A stretch of DNA of 64,000 nucleotides from CAZCVI01 sp964502145 (GTDB taxonomy: Bacteria; Acidobacteriota; Aminicenantia; UBA2199): NCBI GenBank assembly GCA_964502145.1, contig CAZCVI010000001.1, positions 1 to 64,000 of the forward strand, read 5' to 3'. Under the pieces are notes generated by a model, which did not search any database, was not told the DNA's origin, and was given only the letters and a program-made list of their open reading frames with translations. Both the position numbers and the translations under genes were made by a program. Within the stretch, counting starts at the first letter, position 1; every line of letters begins with the position of its first letter. This document shows, piece after piece, positions 1 to 10,400 of the stretch.

Positions 1-249
1 TTGAGTTCATGGCGAAGATCGAATAATAGCTTTCCTGGTGTAAAACCCCGTATCTTCCGAAATAAACGTAAGTGCTTAGGGAAGATTGTCTGGAAATAAA
101 CGAACGGGGGGAACTCACCGCTACAAAATTTATTGTGTTCGATTCTAACTGGACCGACGGCTGGGATGGTTGGACATAATCTGGGGCGCTTCAGCATTAT
201 CTGATAAAACCTTATTCGTTAAACCCGTTGACTTTTGCGATTCATGCAT
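1..249 (-). pseudogene. Possible frameshifted gene start running off the left edge
   Basis: On the minus strand an ATG at 249 is preceded by a good ribosome-binding site (GAGGAG, about 6 bases upstream) and opens a 34-codon frame that stops at 145. A second minus frame overlaps it and stays open from about 190 to the left edge, so one frameshift near 180-195 would join them into a gene of more than 80 residues continuing outside the window. I do not recognise the protein. It could also be a real 34-residue peptide. Seen: the ribosome-binding site and the two open frames. Inferred: that they belong to one broken gene. Confidence 0.25.
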
Positions 250-330
250 AAAATATCTCCTCGAATTAAGTTATGGGGATATTTTACTCCATTTGTGAGA
301 AAATAAAAGATGTGGTTCCCTAAGCGCTTA

Positions 331-464
331 CAGAACAGAACTGATAGAAAGGGGGTATAACCAATTAATAGGAGAAACCCCGGGGGAAGGGGGAAGGGAG
401 CCATTATTTTACTGTTTGGGCCCCCCAGCAAACCGGGAAAACATGGACGATGCAGGAACTGGTG
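331..464 (+). pseudogene. Broken duplicate of the 5' part of the downstream ATPase gene
   Basis: This stretch is nearly identical to 2794-2920, the Walker A region of the ATPase at 2738. It keeps the bases for the PRQTGKTW-type loop but has small insertions around 385-405 that break the frame. The similarity stops sharply after the codons for MQELV. It is a truncated copy left by duplication or recombination, and its end is now the start of the chimeric ORF at 450. Confidence 0.7.
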
Positions 465-743
465 CCCTTGCCGGATGATAGCAACCAGTGGGTGGATTAC
501 CAGGAACTCATCGGCTATGAACAGATGGGGAAATCCCATTATATCAGCGGGAAACTAAAAAAGGAATTCCCCTTGCAACACCAACTTTTCCAGCAGGCCG
601 AGCGGGACGAATTAATCCAACAGTTGCGCGATGAGACCATTAAAAAAGATAAAGGCAAATGGACCGGTTTATTGGGCAAGGTGTTGACCAAGGGCGCCGA
701 ATTGACTGGGATTACTTCTGCCGTGGCGTCCTTGCTGGGATGA
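450..743 (+). CDS. Chimeric 97-residue ORF: ATPase scrap fused to an unknown C-terminal tail
   Basis: The first five residues (MQELV) are the in-frame leftover of the duplicated ATPase segment. The rest is unrelated to that ATPase: a charged helical stretch (QQAERDELIQQLRDETIKK) followed by a small, Gly/Ala/Leu-rich tail ending in VASLLG. The tail resembles the C-terminal end of a larger protein, so this is probably the 3' remnant of another gene brought next to the ATPase scrap. There is no convincing ribosome-binding site, and expression is doubtful. The stop is followed one base later by the end of a 9-bp hairpin element. No function can be assigned. Confidence 0.35.
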   Translation: MQELVPLPDDSNQWVDYQELIGYEQMGKSHYISGKLKKEFPLQHQLFQQAERDELIQQLRDETIKKDKGKWTGLLGKVLTKGAELTGITSAVASLLG

Positions 744-744
744 C

Positions 745-775
745 CTGGATTCACTGTCCAGTTAATGGGAAATAG
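745..775 (+). repeat. Remnant end of a hairpin element (TGGGAA subfamily)
   Basis: CCTGGATTCACTG followed by CCAGTTAATGGGAA matches the left end and first array unit of the element at 26110. The remaining units and the right end are missing. It lies directly after the stop of the ORF at 450-743. Confidence 0.6.
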
Positions 776-864
776 GAATAAGCCAGAGACGCGCTGGAAG
801 CCGTGGCTAACATTTGAAAAAACTTCAAAAATCCATTATAATAGGAGATGAAAAAGGAGTGTTC

Positions 865-2658
865 ATGAATATCGCAGAAAAGAACGACCATATCAAACAG
901 ATTCCTTACGGAATCTCCGATTACGGGCGGTTCCGCCGGGATGATTATTATTATGTGGACAAAACCCAGTATTTGAAACTTATTCAAGAGGCCGGTAGTT
1001 ACCAATTTTTAATCCGTCCCAGACGTTTTGGGAAATCCCTTTTATTGACCACCATGGAAGCTTATTTCGATGTTCATTATAAGGACCGTTTCGAGGAATT
1101 ATTCAAAGGCACCTGGATTTTTGACCATCCCACCCCTGATCGCAATCACTATCTGGTGATCTTCTTTAATTTTTCCCAGATCGAACCCCATACCAGCCGG
1201 GTTGAACGTTCTTTTTTAGAGCATGTGAAAAGCAAGGCCGTGGCTTTTGTTTCAAAATACGGGGAATATCTTTCCACCTATAACGAAATCCAGCACTACG
1301 CTCAATCTATAAAAGAGAGCCTTTCCGCCGCTGATATTTTATCCCATCTCCTGGCCATCTGCAAGGGCGCCAACCAGCATTTGTTTGTGATCATTGACGA
1401 GTATGATAATTTCACCAATAACATCCTGTCCACCCTGGGCAAACCAGCCTATCTGAACATCACCCATGGTGCCGGATTCTTTCGCTCTTTTTTTAATGTT
1501 TTAAAAAGTGGCACGGGTCAAATGGACGCTCCTATTGATCGGTTATTTATAACCGGCGTGTCGCCCGTTACCATGGATGACGTCACCAGCGGGTTTAATA
1601 TCGGGAAAAATATATCCATTGCTCCGAAATTTAACTCTATACTGGGATTCACCCACACGGATGTGGTCACTATGACTGAATATTACAGGTCAAAAGGCCT
1701 GGTGATACACCCCACCGATTATCTATTAGAGATTATGACCGAATGGTATGGCCATTACCAATTTTCCCCAAAAAGCGGGGAGAAAATGTTCAATGCCGAT
1801 ATGGTGCTTTATTTTTTCGATCTTTACCTGGAGAGCCAAGAACTACCAGAAGATTTGATCGACTCCAATGTTAGAATTGACTATGGAAAATTGCGACACC
1901 TTATTATCATTGATCAGGATCATATCAAAACCACCAATGGGAATTTCAGCCAGTTAAAAGAAATTATCGAGAATGGCAGCACACTGGCCAAGCTTGTCAA
2001 AAGTTTCCCCCTGGAACAATTGTTGGATACCAATAATTTCAAATCATTGTTGTTTTATTTTGGTCTTCTGACCATTAAAGAATCAGAGCGGGACCAATTA
2101 CGTCTGGGAATTCCCAATGAAACCGCCAGACGACTGTATTATGATTATATCAGTGCCGCTTATCGGGAAACCGGGGTGTTTGCCATCAACCTTTCCATCT
2201 ATGCCAACTTGATGACCAACATGGCCTATAATGGTGAATGGCGGCCATTGTTTGAGTATATCACCGCTCTCATGCGGGAAAGTGCCAACCTCCGGGATCT
2301 GATTACTGGCGAAAAATCCATCCAGGCCTTTTTGAATGTATACCTGGGACTGAGCGACCTGTATATCCTGCATGTCGAAAGAGAATTAAACAAGGGGTAC
2401 GTCGATATTCTTCTGGAACCCTTTATTGCCCGCTATGAAGGGATTCAATTCGGGTATTTAATAGAACTTAAATACCTCAAAACAGGTTTCAAAAAAGACG
2501 ATGCCGAGGTTCTACAATTAAAAGCAGACGCGGAAACCCAAATCCGGCAATATGTCTTGGATGAAAAGATGAAAAAGAGCCAGAAAAAAACCCGGTTACT
2601 TAAACTGATACTGATCTTCTCCGGTCTTGATGCGGTTTATATTGAGAGTGCGGAGTAA
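865..2658 (+). CDS. AAA-ATPase-like protein with C-terminal PD-(D/E)XK nuclease domain
   Basis: A 597-residue protein of the AAA-ATPase_like/DUF1703 type. The N-terminal part has the family signature IPYGISDYGRFRRDDYYYVD and a Walker-A-like RPRRFGKS; the Walker B is FVIIDEYDNF. The C-terminal part has the PD-(D/E)XK core: GYVDILLEP, then YLIELKYLK. The family is common in host-associated and uncultured bacteria and is thought to be a mobile or defence-type nuclease, but its substrate is unknown. I chose the ATG at 865 over the longer frame from 814 because AGGAG lies 6 bases upstream. The next gene is a different ATPase/nuclease fusion. Confidence 0.85.
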   Translation: MNIAEKNDHIKQIPYGISDYGRFRRDDYYYVDKTQYLKLIQEAGSYQFLIRPRRFGKSLLLTTMEAYFDVHYKDRFEELFKGTWIFDHPTPDRNHYLVIFFNFSQIEPHTSRVERSFLEHVKSKAVAFVSKYGEYLSTYNEIQHYAQSIKESLSAADILSHLLAICKGANQHLFVIIDEYDNFTNNILSTLGKPAYLNITHGAGFFRSFFNVLKSGTGQMDAPIDRLFITGVSPVTMDDVTSGFNIGKNISIAPKFNSILGFTHTDVVTMTEYYRSKGLVIHPTDYLLEIMTEWYGHYQFSPKSGEKMFNADMVLYFFDLYLESQELPEDLIDSNVRIDYGKLRHLIIIDQDHIKTTNGNFSQLKEIIENGSTLAKLVKSFPLEQLLDTNNFKSLLFYFGLLTIKESERDQLRLGIPNETARRLYYDYISAAYRETGVFAINLSIYANLMTNMAYNGEWRPLFEYITALMRESANLRDLITGEKSIQAFLNVYLGLSDLYILHVERELNKGYVDILLEPFIARYEGIQFGYLIELKYLKTGFKKDDAEVLQLKADAETQIRQYVLDEKMKKSQKKTRLLKLILIFSGLDAVYIESAE

Positions 2659-2687
2659 AATGGATACTCACGTTTCCCCTGTCCTTA

Positions 2688-2696
2688 TGTTATAAT
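2688..2696 (+). promoter_or_regulatory. Extended -10 promoter element
   Basis: TGTTATAAT, a perfect -10 hexamer with an upstream TG, lies 42 bases before the ATPase start at 2738. No good -35 is visible. The same ATGTTATAAT string precedes topB at 27400, which supports it as a promoter motif in this genome. Confidence 0.5.
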
Positions 2697-2737
2697 AAAA
2701 GGGAAAACACAATAAAGGAAAAAACAAGGAGTTTGCC

Positions 2738-4348
2738 ATGCGACGTTTTTCATCTTATGGTCCGGTGAATGATAGAATACATTATTATGCCCCCAGAACA
2801 GAATTGATAGAAAGGGGGTATACCCAATTAATAGGAGAAACCCCTGATGAAGGTGGCCATTATTTCACTGTTTGGGCCCCCCGGCAAACCGGGAAAACAT
2901 GGACGATGCAGGAATTGGTGCAACGGATACAAAAAGCCGGTGACTACCATGCGGCGATTTTCTCCATGCAGCCCGCCAAAAAGAAAAAAACCGAGGAAGA
3001 AGTGCTCAAGGTTTTGCTTAATAAGATGAGAGAAAACTTTGAGATACCATTCCCCGACATCCATAAAATTAACGAGATCGCCTCATTGTTTACAAAACAA
3101 TATTTCCAGAAACCAGTCATCCTGATCATCGATGAATTCGACGCCCTTGGTGAGGATTTTATCAATGGCTTTGCCGATATATTCCGGGATATGTTTATCA
3201 CCAGAAACAGCCAATCCACTAAAAAAAGCGCGGAGAAAACCAATTTGTTGCACGGTTTGGCCCTAATTGGGGTTCGTAGCGTGCTGGGCATTGAAAATGT
3301 TCAGGGCTCCCCCTTTAATACCCAGCGGAACCTGCAAATCCCCAACCTCACCCTTGAAGAGGTCAGGGGTATATTCCAATGGTATGAACAGGAGAGCGGA
3401 CAAACCCTAGAACCTGCGGTGATCGAACGATTATTCATAGAAACCAACGGTCAACCCGGCTTAACCTGCTGGTTTGGCGAATTATTGACCGAGGGCTGCA
3501 CATGGTTTACCAATGATACCACCAAACCGATTACCATGGATAATTGGAATTATACCTACATGTACGCCACCCAGGCACTCCCCAATAACAACATCCTCAA
3601 TGTCATCTCCAAGGTAAAAGTAGAACCCTATAAATCAAAAGCCCTGGAACTGTTCCGCACGGATGAAAAAGTGGAGTTCCAATTCGATAACAAGGACCTC
3701 AATTACCTCTATATGAACGGTGCCATTGATCTGGAAGAAAACAGGGAAACGCTCAAATTATATGTTAAATTTGCCAATCCCTTCTTGCAAAAACGTCTGT
3801 TCAACTATTTCTCAAACGACATTTTCCCCAATATGGGACGCCTGTTGCCCCCTCTGGAAAACATGGACGACACCATCACGGAAAGCTTTCTGCACATCCA
3901 CCATCTCATCGAAAAGTACCAGAGATATCTGGGTGAGAACAAAACCTGGCTTTTTAGCGACGCCCCGCGCCGCAAAGACATGCGCATTTTTGAAGCGGTC
4001 TTTCATTTTAACCTGTATCGGTTCCTCTATGACCTGTTAAAAGAGTGGAAGTCCAGTGTCACCCCTGAATTTCCCACGGGCAATGGTAAAATTGATCTGT
4101 TAATCCGCCATGGTCAAAAGCTCTATGGTGTGGAACTGAAAACCTTCACCACGGAAAAAGGGTATAAAGATGCCCTGATCCAAACCGCCCGGTATGGCCA
4201 GCAATTGGGTTTGGCAGAGATATCCGTGATCTTTTTTATCGATGTGATTGATGAACAAAACAAACAACGCTTTGAAAGTGATTTCCAGCACACCCACGGG
4301 ACAGGCACCATCACGGTCAAGCCCATATTTGTCCAGACCGGGCAGTGA
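2738..4348 (+). CDS. AAA ATPase with C-terminal PD-(D/E)XK nuclease domain
   Basis: 536 residues. The N-terminal ATPase domain has Walker A in VWAPRQTGKTW (about residues 45-55) and Walker B in VILIIDEFDALG (about 128-139), as in the AAA-like family that begins with a short GP motif. The last 100 residues contain NGKIDLLI and YGVELKTF, the D...ExK core of a PD-(D/E)XK nuclease fold. The start is set by AAGGAG 8 bases upstream. It is not homologous along its length to the ATPase at 865, so two distinct ATPase/nuclease fusions sit side by side. Its 5' part was duplicated at 331-464. The biological role is unknown; defence or mobile-element control is inference. Confidence 0.8.
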   Translation: MRRFSSYGPVNDRIHYYAPRTELIERGYTQLIGETPDEGGHYFTVWAPRQTGKTWTMQELVQRIQKAGDYHAAIFSMQPAKKKKTEEEVLKVLLNKMRENFEIPFPDIHKINEIASLFTKQYFQKPVILIIDEFDALGEDFINGFADIFRDMFITRNSQSTKKSAEKTNLLHGLALIGVRSVLGIENVQGSPFNTQRNLQIPNLTLEEVRGIFQWYEQESGQTLEPAVIERLFIETNGQPGLTCWFGELLTEGCTWFTNDTTKPITMDNWNYTYMYATQALPNNNILNVISKVKVEPYKSKALELFRTDEKVEFQFDNKDLNYLYMNGAIDLEENRETLKLYVKFANPFLQKRLFNYFSNDIFPNMGRLLPPLENMDDTITESFLHIHHLIEKYQRYLGENKTWLFSDAPRRKDMRIFEAVFHFNLYRFLYDLLKEWKSSVTPEFPTGNGKIDLLIRHGQKLYGVELKTFTTEKGYKDALIQTARYGQQLGLAEISVIFFIDVIDEQNKQRFESDFQHTHGTGTITVKPIFVQTGQ

Positions 4349-4392
4349 TTACCATTCACCCCGATTCACCTTAAACTGCCTCCGGCGGCCAA

Positions 4393-4414
4393 AAACCCTT
4401 TCGAGAAAGGGTTT
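4393..4414. other. Perfect short hairpin between the ATPase and the NRPS
   Basis: AAACCCTTTC and GAAAGGGTTT form a 10-bp stem around GA. There is no T-run after it, so a terminator role is uncertain. Confidence 0.4.
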
Positions 4415-4465
4415 CTGGACTTCCCAAAGCTTTTACTATTGTCCAGTAAGTCCAGTTAGTCCAGT
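4415..4465 (+). repeat. Partial hairpin element (CTGGACTTA subfamily)
   Basis: It starts with CTGGACTTCCCAAAG, the loop sequence shared with the copies at 21841, 27264 and 54231, followed by three GTCCAG units in the opposite sense. The left arm and both CTGGATTCACC ends are lost. It lies just upstream of the NRPS start. Confidence 0.65.
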
Positions 4466-4496
4466 AAATAACCCGCAATAATTTGAGGAAAAACCA

Positions 4497-7400
4497 ATGA
4501 TCATAAAACAATTTGAGTCCCAGGTGTTATTAACCCCCACCCACATCGCCATCGCCCCATCTGTCACTTACCACGAACTAAATACCCGCGCCAACCATCT
4601 CGCGCACACCATACTATATAGCCATCCCACCCTTCCCCCAGAAAGCCCACTGCAAGTCGCGATATTACTAGAAAAAGGCGTGGATATGATTGTCGCCATG
4701 CTGGCTGTCCTCAAAGCCAGTATGGCCTATGTCCCACTGGACATCACTTACCCACAAGAACGCCTTTCCTACATGTTGCACCATTCCCAATCCCAATTTC
4801 TCATTACCAACCATAAGAATCGTGCCCTGGCTACTGCCTTACTGCAAAACCAAAGCGACAAGCTCACCCCAATCATCATCGAAGATATCGCCCCCACTTG
4901 TCCTGATTCTAACCCTATCCGGCAAGTCACTGACGACCACCGGGCTTATATCTTGTATACTTCTGGTTCTACTGGCCATCCCAAGGGAGTCGTGCAAACC
5001 CATAAGCATGTGTTATATTACATTCGCAACTGGACCCGCATGTTTTCGATAACTTCGCAGGATAAACTCACCTTCTTAACCGCCTTCACTCACGACGGGG
5101 CCATGCAGGATATTTTCGCCGCTCTGCTCAATGGCGCGACCCTCTGTCCTTTTGATATTAAAACCATGGTAGACCGCCAAGAATTGGCAGACTTCATCCG
5201 CGACCAAAAGATCACCCTCTGGCACTCCGTGCCCACGCTGTACCGGTACTTCATCGAAAATTTAGACGGCTCAGAACACTATCCCTTCTTACGGGCGATT
5301 ATCCTGGGTGGCGAACCCCTGAGGGAACACGATATCACCAGCTTCAAAACCCACTTCCCTGGCGCTATCTTAGCCAATGTGTACGGTCAAACCGAATCTT
5401 CCGTCAGTACTATTTGTCTGATGACTGCCGAAACGCCTTTTAAAAAAGTAATTCTGGGCCAACCACTGGACGAAACAGAAATCCTGCTGGTTGACGATAA
5501 CGACGAGGTAGTAGAAGGGTTAGGCAGCGGTGAGATCGTCATAGTATCCGCTTATTTAGCCCCGGAATATTGGCAAGACCCGGAAGAGACCAAACGTAAG
5601 TTCACCCGCGACCCGGACCTGGGCACTATGTACTGGACTGGTGATCTGGGCGCTTATCTGGGTAGTGGGGATATTGAAATCTTGGGCCGCAAGGACTTCC
5701 AGGTTAAGATTCGTGGCTTCCGCGTTGAGATGGGCGAGATTGAAACTGTATTACTGGGTCACCCGCAAATCCAAGAAGTGGTGGTCACTGCCCGCGAAGA
5801 AAACACGGACGAGAAATACTTGTGTGCTTATTTTGTACCGGCTGAAACCCAAAAACCAGTTCCCAATGGCAATGAATTAGGAGACTACTTGTTAGCCCTA
5901 TTACCGGATTACATGGTGCCCACACGGTTTATTCCGCTAACCCACATGCCCCTGACCGGCACTGGCAAGATTGACCGCAACGCTCTGCCTGAACCGGAGG
6001 AGAGTCAACCCGCCCGGGTTTTTGTTGCACCTAAAAGCGCAACCGAACAAAAACTGGCGCAAATCTGGGCGGACGTTTTGGCCCGTAGAGATGGCACTCA
6101 CGAGCCTATTGGCTTAGAAGATAATTTCTTCCGCCTCGGCGGGCATTCGCTACGTGCTATGACCGTGATTTCCAGGGTTCATAAAGAGTTTAATGTTAAA
6201 TTGGAATTGGAAGATATTTTCACCTATGCCCTGTTAAAGGATCTGGCGGTGCGTATTACCGACGCCACAGCCAATCGCTATTATGCCATTGAACCGACAG
6301 AAAAAAGAGAGTTTTATCCCCTCTCTTCAGCACAAAAACGCTTGTATATATTACACCAGGTAGAACCACAAAACACAGGCTACAACCTGACTGCTGTGGT
6401 GGAAATAGGTGGAGCTCTGGATTTAGAACGATTGCAAGCGAGCTTTCGCAACCTGATCCGCCGTCATGATAGCCTGCGCACGTCCTTCTTTTTAGAGAAC
6501 GAGGAACCGGTGCAACGGATTCACGAAACTGCGCCCTTTGTCCTTGAGCATATCTCCCATGGTGCAGACAAGAATATCCATTCTATCATTCACTCCTTTG
6601 TCCGCCCCTTTGAACTAACCCATCCACCGCTGTTACGGGTGGGGGTCGTATATCTGGCCGAACACCAGCACCTGGTTTTGCTGGATGAACATCATATCAT
6701 CACTGATGGCACGTCTGGCGGTATACTGGTCAAAGAATTCGTTTCATTGTATGCCGGTTATACCTTGCCGCCTTTACATCTGCAATATAAAGATTACACC
6801 CTGTGGCAGCAGAACGTACAGCAAAAACAAGCCCTGGAATTACAACGGGAATATTGGCTGCAACGGTTTGCTGGCCCATTGCCCGTATTGGAGCTGCCCT
6901 ATGATTTTTCCAGACCTGAATTACAACGCTTTGATGGTAGCACAGTCAGCTTTTCCCTGGGAGAGAATGCGACCGCGACATTAAACCAATGGGCCTTAAA
7001 AGAAGAAGTCACTTTGTATATGGTCCTATTATCCGTGTTTAACCTTTTATTATGGAAACTCTCTGGCCAGGAAGATATCATCGTGGGTACTCCCACTGCT
7101 GGGCGCAGGCATGCTGATTTGGAATATATCATCGGCGTGTTTGTCAATACCCTCGCCCTGCGCAATTTCCCTGCTGCCAACAAGACCTTTTTACAGTTCC
7201 TCGCCGAAGTGAAGAAAAACACGTTGGATGCATTCGAGAACCAGGATTTTCAGTTCGAGGATTTAGTAGAACAGGTATCCGTAGAACGCGATGCCAGTCG
7301 CCAACCACTATTTGATACCATGTTTATGCTGCAAAATATTACCAACCAACCCGGTGCCGCTACAATACCTGCGGCTACCTTATCTGGGCTCACGGTAAAA

Positions 7401-10400
7401 CCCTACCCCTTTGAAACCGGACAATCCATGTTTGATTTACGACTGGAAGCCATGGAAGCAAGGCAAAACCTGTTCTTTAGTTTGGAATACTGCACCGCTC
7501 TTTTTAAGAAAGAGACAGCGGTACGGCTAACCGATTATTACCAGCGTATTCTAACCGCAGTAACAGAAAACCCAGAGCGGTTACTGGCCGACATCAGCCT
7601 TCTCTCTGAAGCAGAAAAAGAAGCGGTGTTGGTCTGTTTCAACAACACGGCCAAACCTTACCCTGCGGACAAAACCATTCATGATTTATTTGTCGAACAA
7701 GTGACCAGAACCCCAGATCACACGGTACTGGCTGGACGCAATCGACAGGGTGAGGAACCCTCTATTTCCGATTCTTGGTTGACCTATCAAGCATTAAACC
7801 AGTGGGCCAACACTCTTGCTTCATTACTGATCGAAAAAGGGGCAGGACCCAATACCATTGTAGGTATATTAACCGATGCGCCCCATCTCGTGGTAATCGG
7901 TATGTTAGGTATCTTAAAAACCGGTGCCGCTTACCTGCCCATTGACCCGGATAATCCTACAGAACGGATTCGTTACATCTTAGCAGACAGCCACACCCAA
8001 CTGGTAGTCAGCACCACCAACCAGACTAGCAATGGAATTCAATATGTTGCTCCTGACGAGATTCCCAATCACCTCGCCCTTCTTCCTCATCTCATTCACC
8101 CCGCTCCACCCCATCAGCCCGATTCCCCCTGTTATATTATTTACACGTCTGGCACCACCGGTAAACCCAAAGGTGTTCTGGTGCGTCACAGGGGGGTGGT
8201 TAATTTTATCTGGGCGCGGAATGCCTCATGTCCATTCCGTTCATCGGAGGTGACCCTGCAATTGTTTTCTCATGGTTTTGATGGGTATGGTGCCTGTCTG
8301 TACAGCAGTTTGTTTTGTGGTGCTAGACTGGTCAATCTTCCCTGGAAAAAGGCTGCCGATGCAGCCACGATTATTGATGTGATCAAGGATTATTGTGTCA
8401 CCAATACCTGCATATCGCCTTCCATGTATGGCGCAGTCCTAGAAGCGGCGGTTCCCGGTGATTTGGACCGTTTCTCTTTTATTGTACTGGTAGGTGAAAA
8501 ATCCAACCCGGAATTGATCCGTAAAAGCAGGGAAAAAGCGCCTTTCACCCGTTTGATTAACGAATACGGCCCTACCGAGGCTTCCGTGGGTGCCACCGCG
8601 TATTTAAATATGGATGAAACCACCACTGCCATCATCGGTTCCCCCATTGCCAATATGTTTATATATCTTCTTGATCACACCCAGCAACCCGTCCCAGTAA
8701 ATATGCCGGGTGAAATATGCATCGGTGGTGTGGGAGTGGCCACTGGCTATTTAAACAACCCGCCACAAACCATAGATAAATTTGTCATTCTGCCTAATGG
8801 TCGTCGTGTCTACAAAACTGGCGATTTGGCCATGTGGCGGGGTGACGGCACCCTGCTTTTTCTCGGTCGAATTGGCCGACAGGTTAAAATTCGCGGCTAC
8901 CGCATCGAACCGGATGAAATCCAATCGCTACTACTCACCCACAAAAGTCTCAAAGACGCCGTAGTTATTGTCCGTAGCACCACTCCCGCTGCGACTGATA
9001 ACCGCCTCCTGGCCTATGTAGTCCCTGCTGAACCTGGAGAAACACAGGTTTTGGTCACCACCTTAAAAGAATTCCTAACCCAACAACTCCCCCAATACAT
9101 GATTCCCGATACCATCACCCCGCTGGATAAAATCCCCCTGACTCCCAATGGTAAAATGGATACCCGCGCCCTACCAGAACCCATGGTAAGTGGTGGAACA
9201 GATGATTTCACCCCCCCGCATACACTTCTGGAAGATCAACTGGCCACCTTGTGGGCCGGAGTGCTGGGTATAGATAAAACCAAGATCGGGCGCAGAACGA
9301 ACTTTTTCCAATTGGGTGGTCATTCCCTGAAAGCCACTATCTTACTGGCCCGCATTCATAAAGAAATGGGTGTGCGCGTGCCCTTGGCACAGGTGTTTAG
9401 GAATCCCTATATTGAATCCATCGCCCTATTCATCCAGAGTTTGGAAAAAGAGACCTTCACCATCATCCCACGTGCTATTGAAAAAGAATACTACCCCCTA
9501 TCCTCTGCCCAAGAACGACTTTTTATTCTCCACCAAATGGACAAAGAGAGTATTGGCTATAATATATTATCCGGTGTTGTATTGATCGGGCAACCCGAAA
9601 CGGAAAAATTAACAGCCGTCTTTAAACACCTTATTCAGCGGCACGACAGTTTCAGGACTTCTTTTGTAATGCAAGATGGTCAGCCCAGCCAACGAATTCT
9701 GCGCGACGTGCCTTTTGAAATTCAGCAAGTTAATAGTGTCGCCAGCTTTGTCGCTCCTTTTGATCTGACTTCCCCACCCCTATTGCGCGTAGGTTTAATG
9801 GAAATCAACCACCAGCAACAGGTGTTGCTGGTAGATATGCATCATATTATTTCCGATGGTGTGTCCAGCACCATCCTGGTACAAGAGTTTATCGCCCTGT
9901 ATGCTGGCCAGCAACTGCCGCCCCTGTTGCTTCAATATAAAGATTATTCAGAATGGCAGAACAGCCCCGGCCAGCAACAAGAAATTGCCAGACAAAAGGA
10001 GTTTTGGTTGCGCCTCTTTTCCGGTGAACTCCCCGTACTGGAACTGCCCACTGATTTCCCACGCCCTCCCATACAATCCTATGAAGGGGATGGCTTCCGT
10101 TTCATAGTGGATGAACTTCAAACCGCTGCTTTAAAAACACTGGCTGCCACACAGCGTGTCACCTTGTATATGATTCTCCTGGCTGCCATTAATGTTTTGT
10201 TTTGGCGTCTCAGTGGACTGGAAGATATTGTGATCGGCACACCCACTGCCGGGCGTAGTCATGTAGACCTGGAAAAGATTATCGGCATGTTTGTGAATAC
10301 CCTCGCCCTACCAAACTTCCCCGCAGGGGAGAAACAGTTCCACCAGTTCCTGGCTGAAGTAGGAACAGATACTCTGCAAGCCTTTGAAAACCAGGATTAT

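Noticed and set aside
130..150. tRNA T-arm-like GTTCGATTCTA
   Set aside because: No acceptor or anticodon stem can be formed around it.
219..539. Minus ORF of 106 codons at the left end
   Set aside because: It runs antisense to the duplicated ATPase scrap and uses a different frame from the ATG that has a ribosome-binding site.
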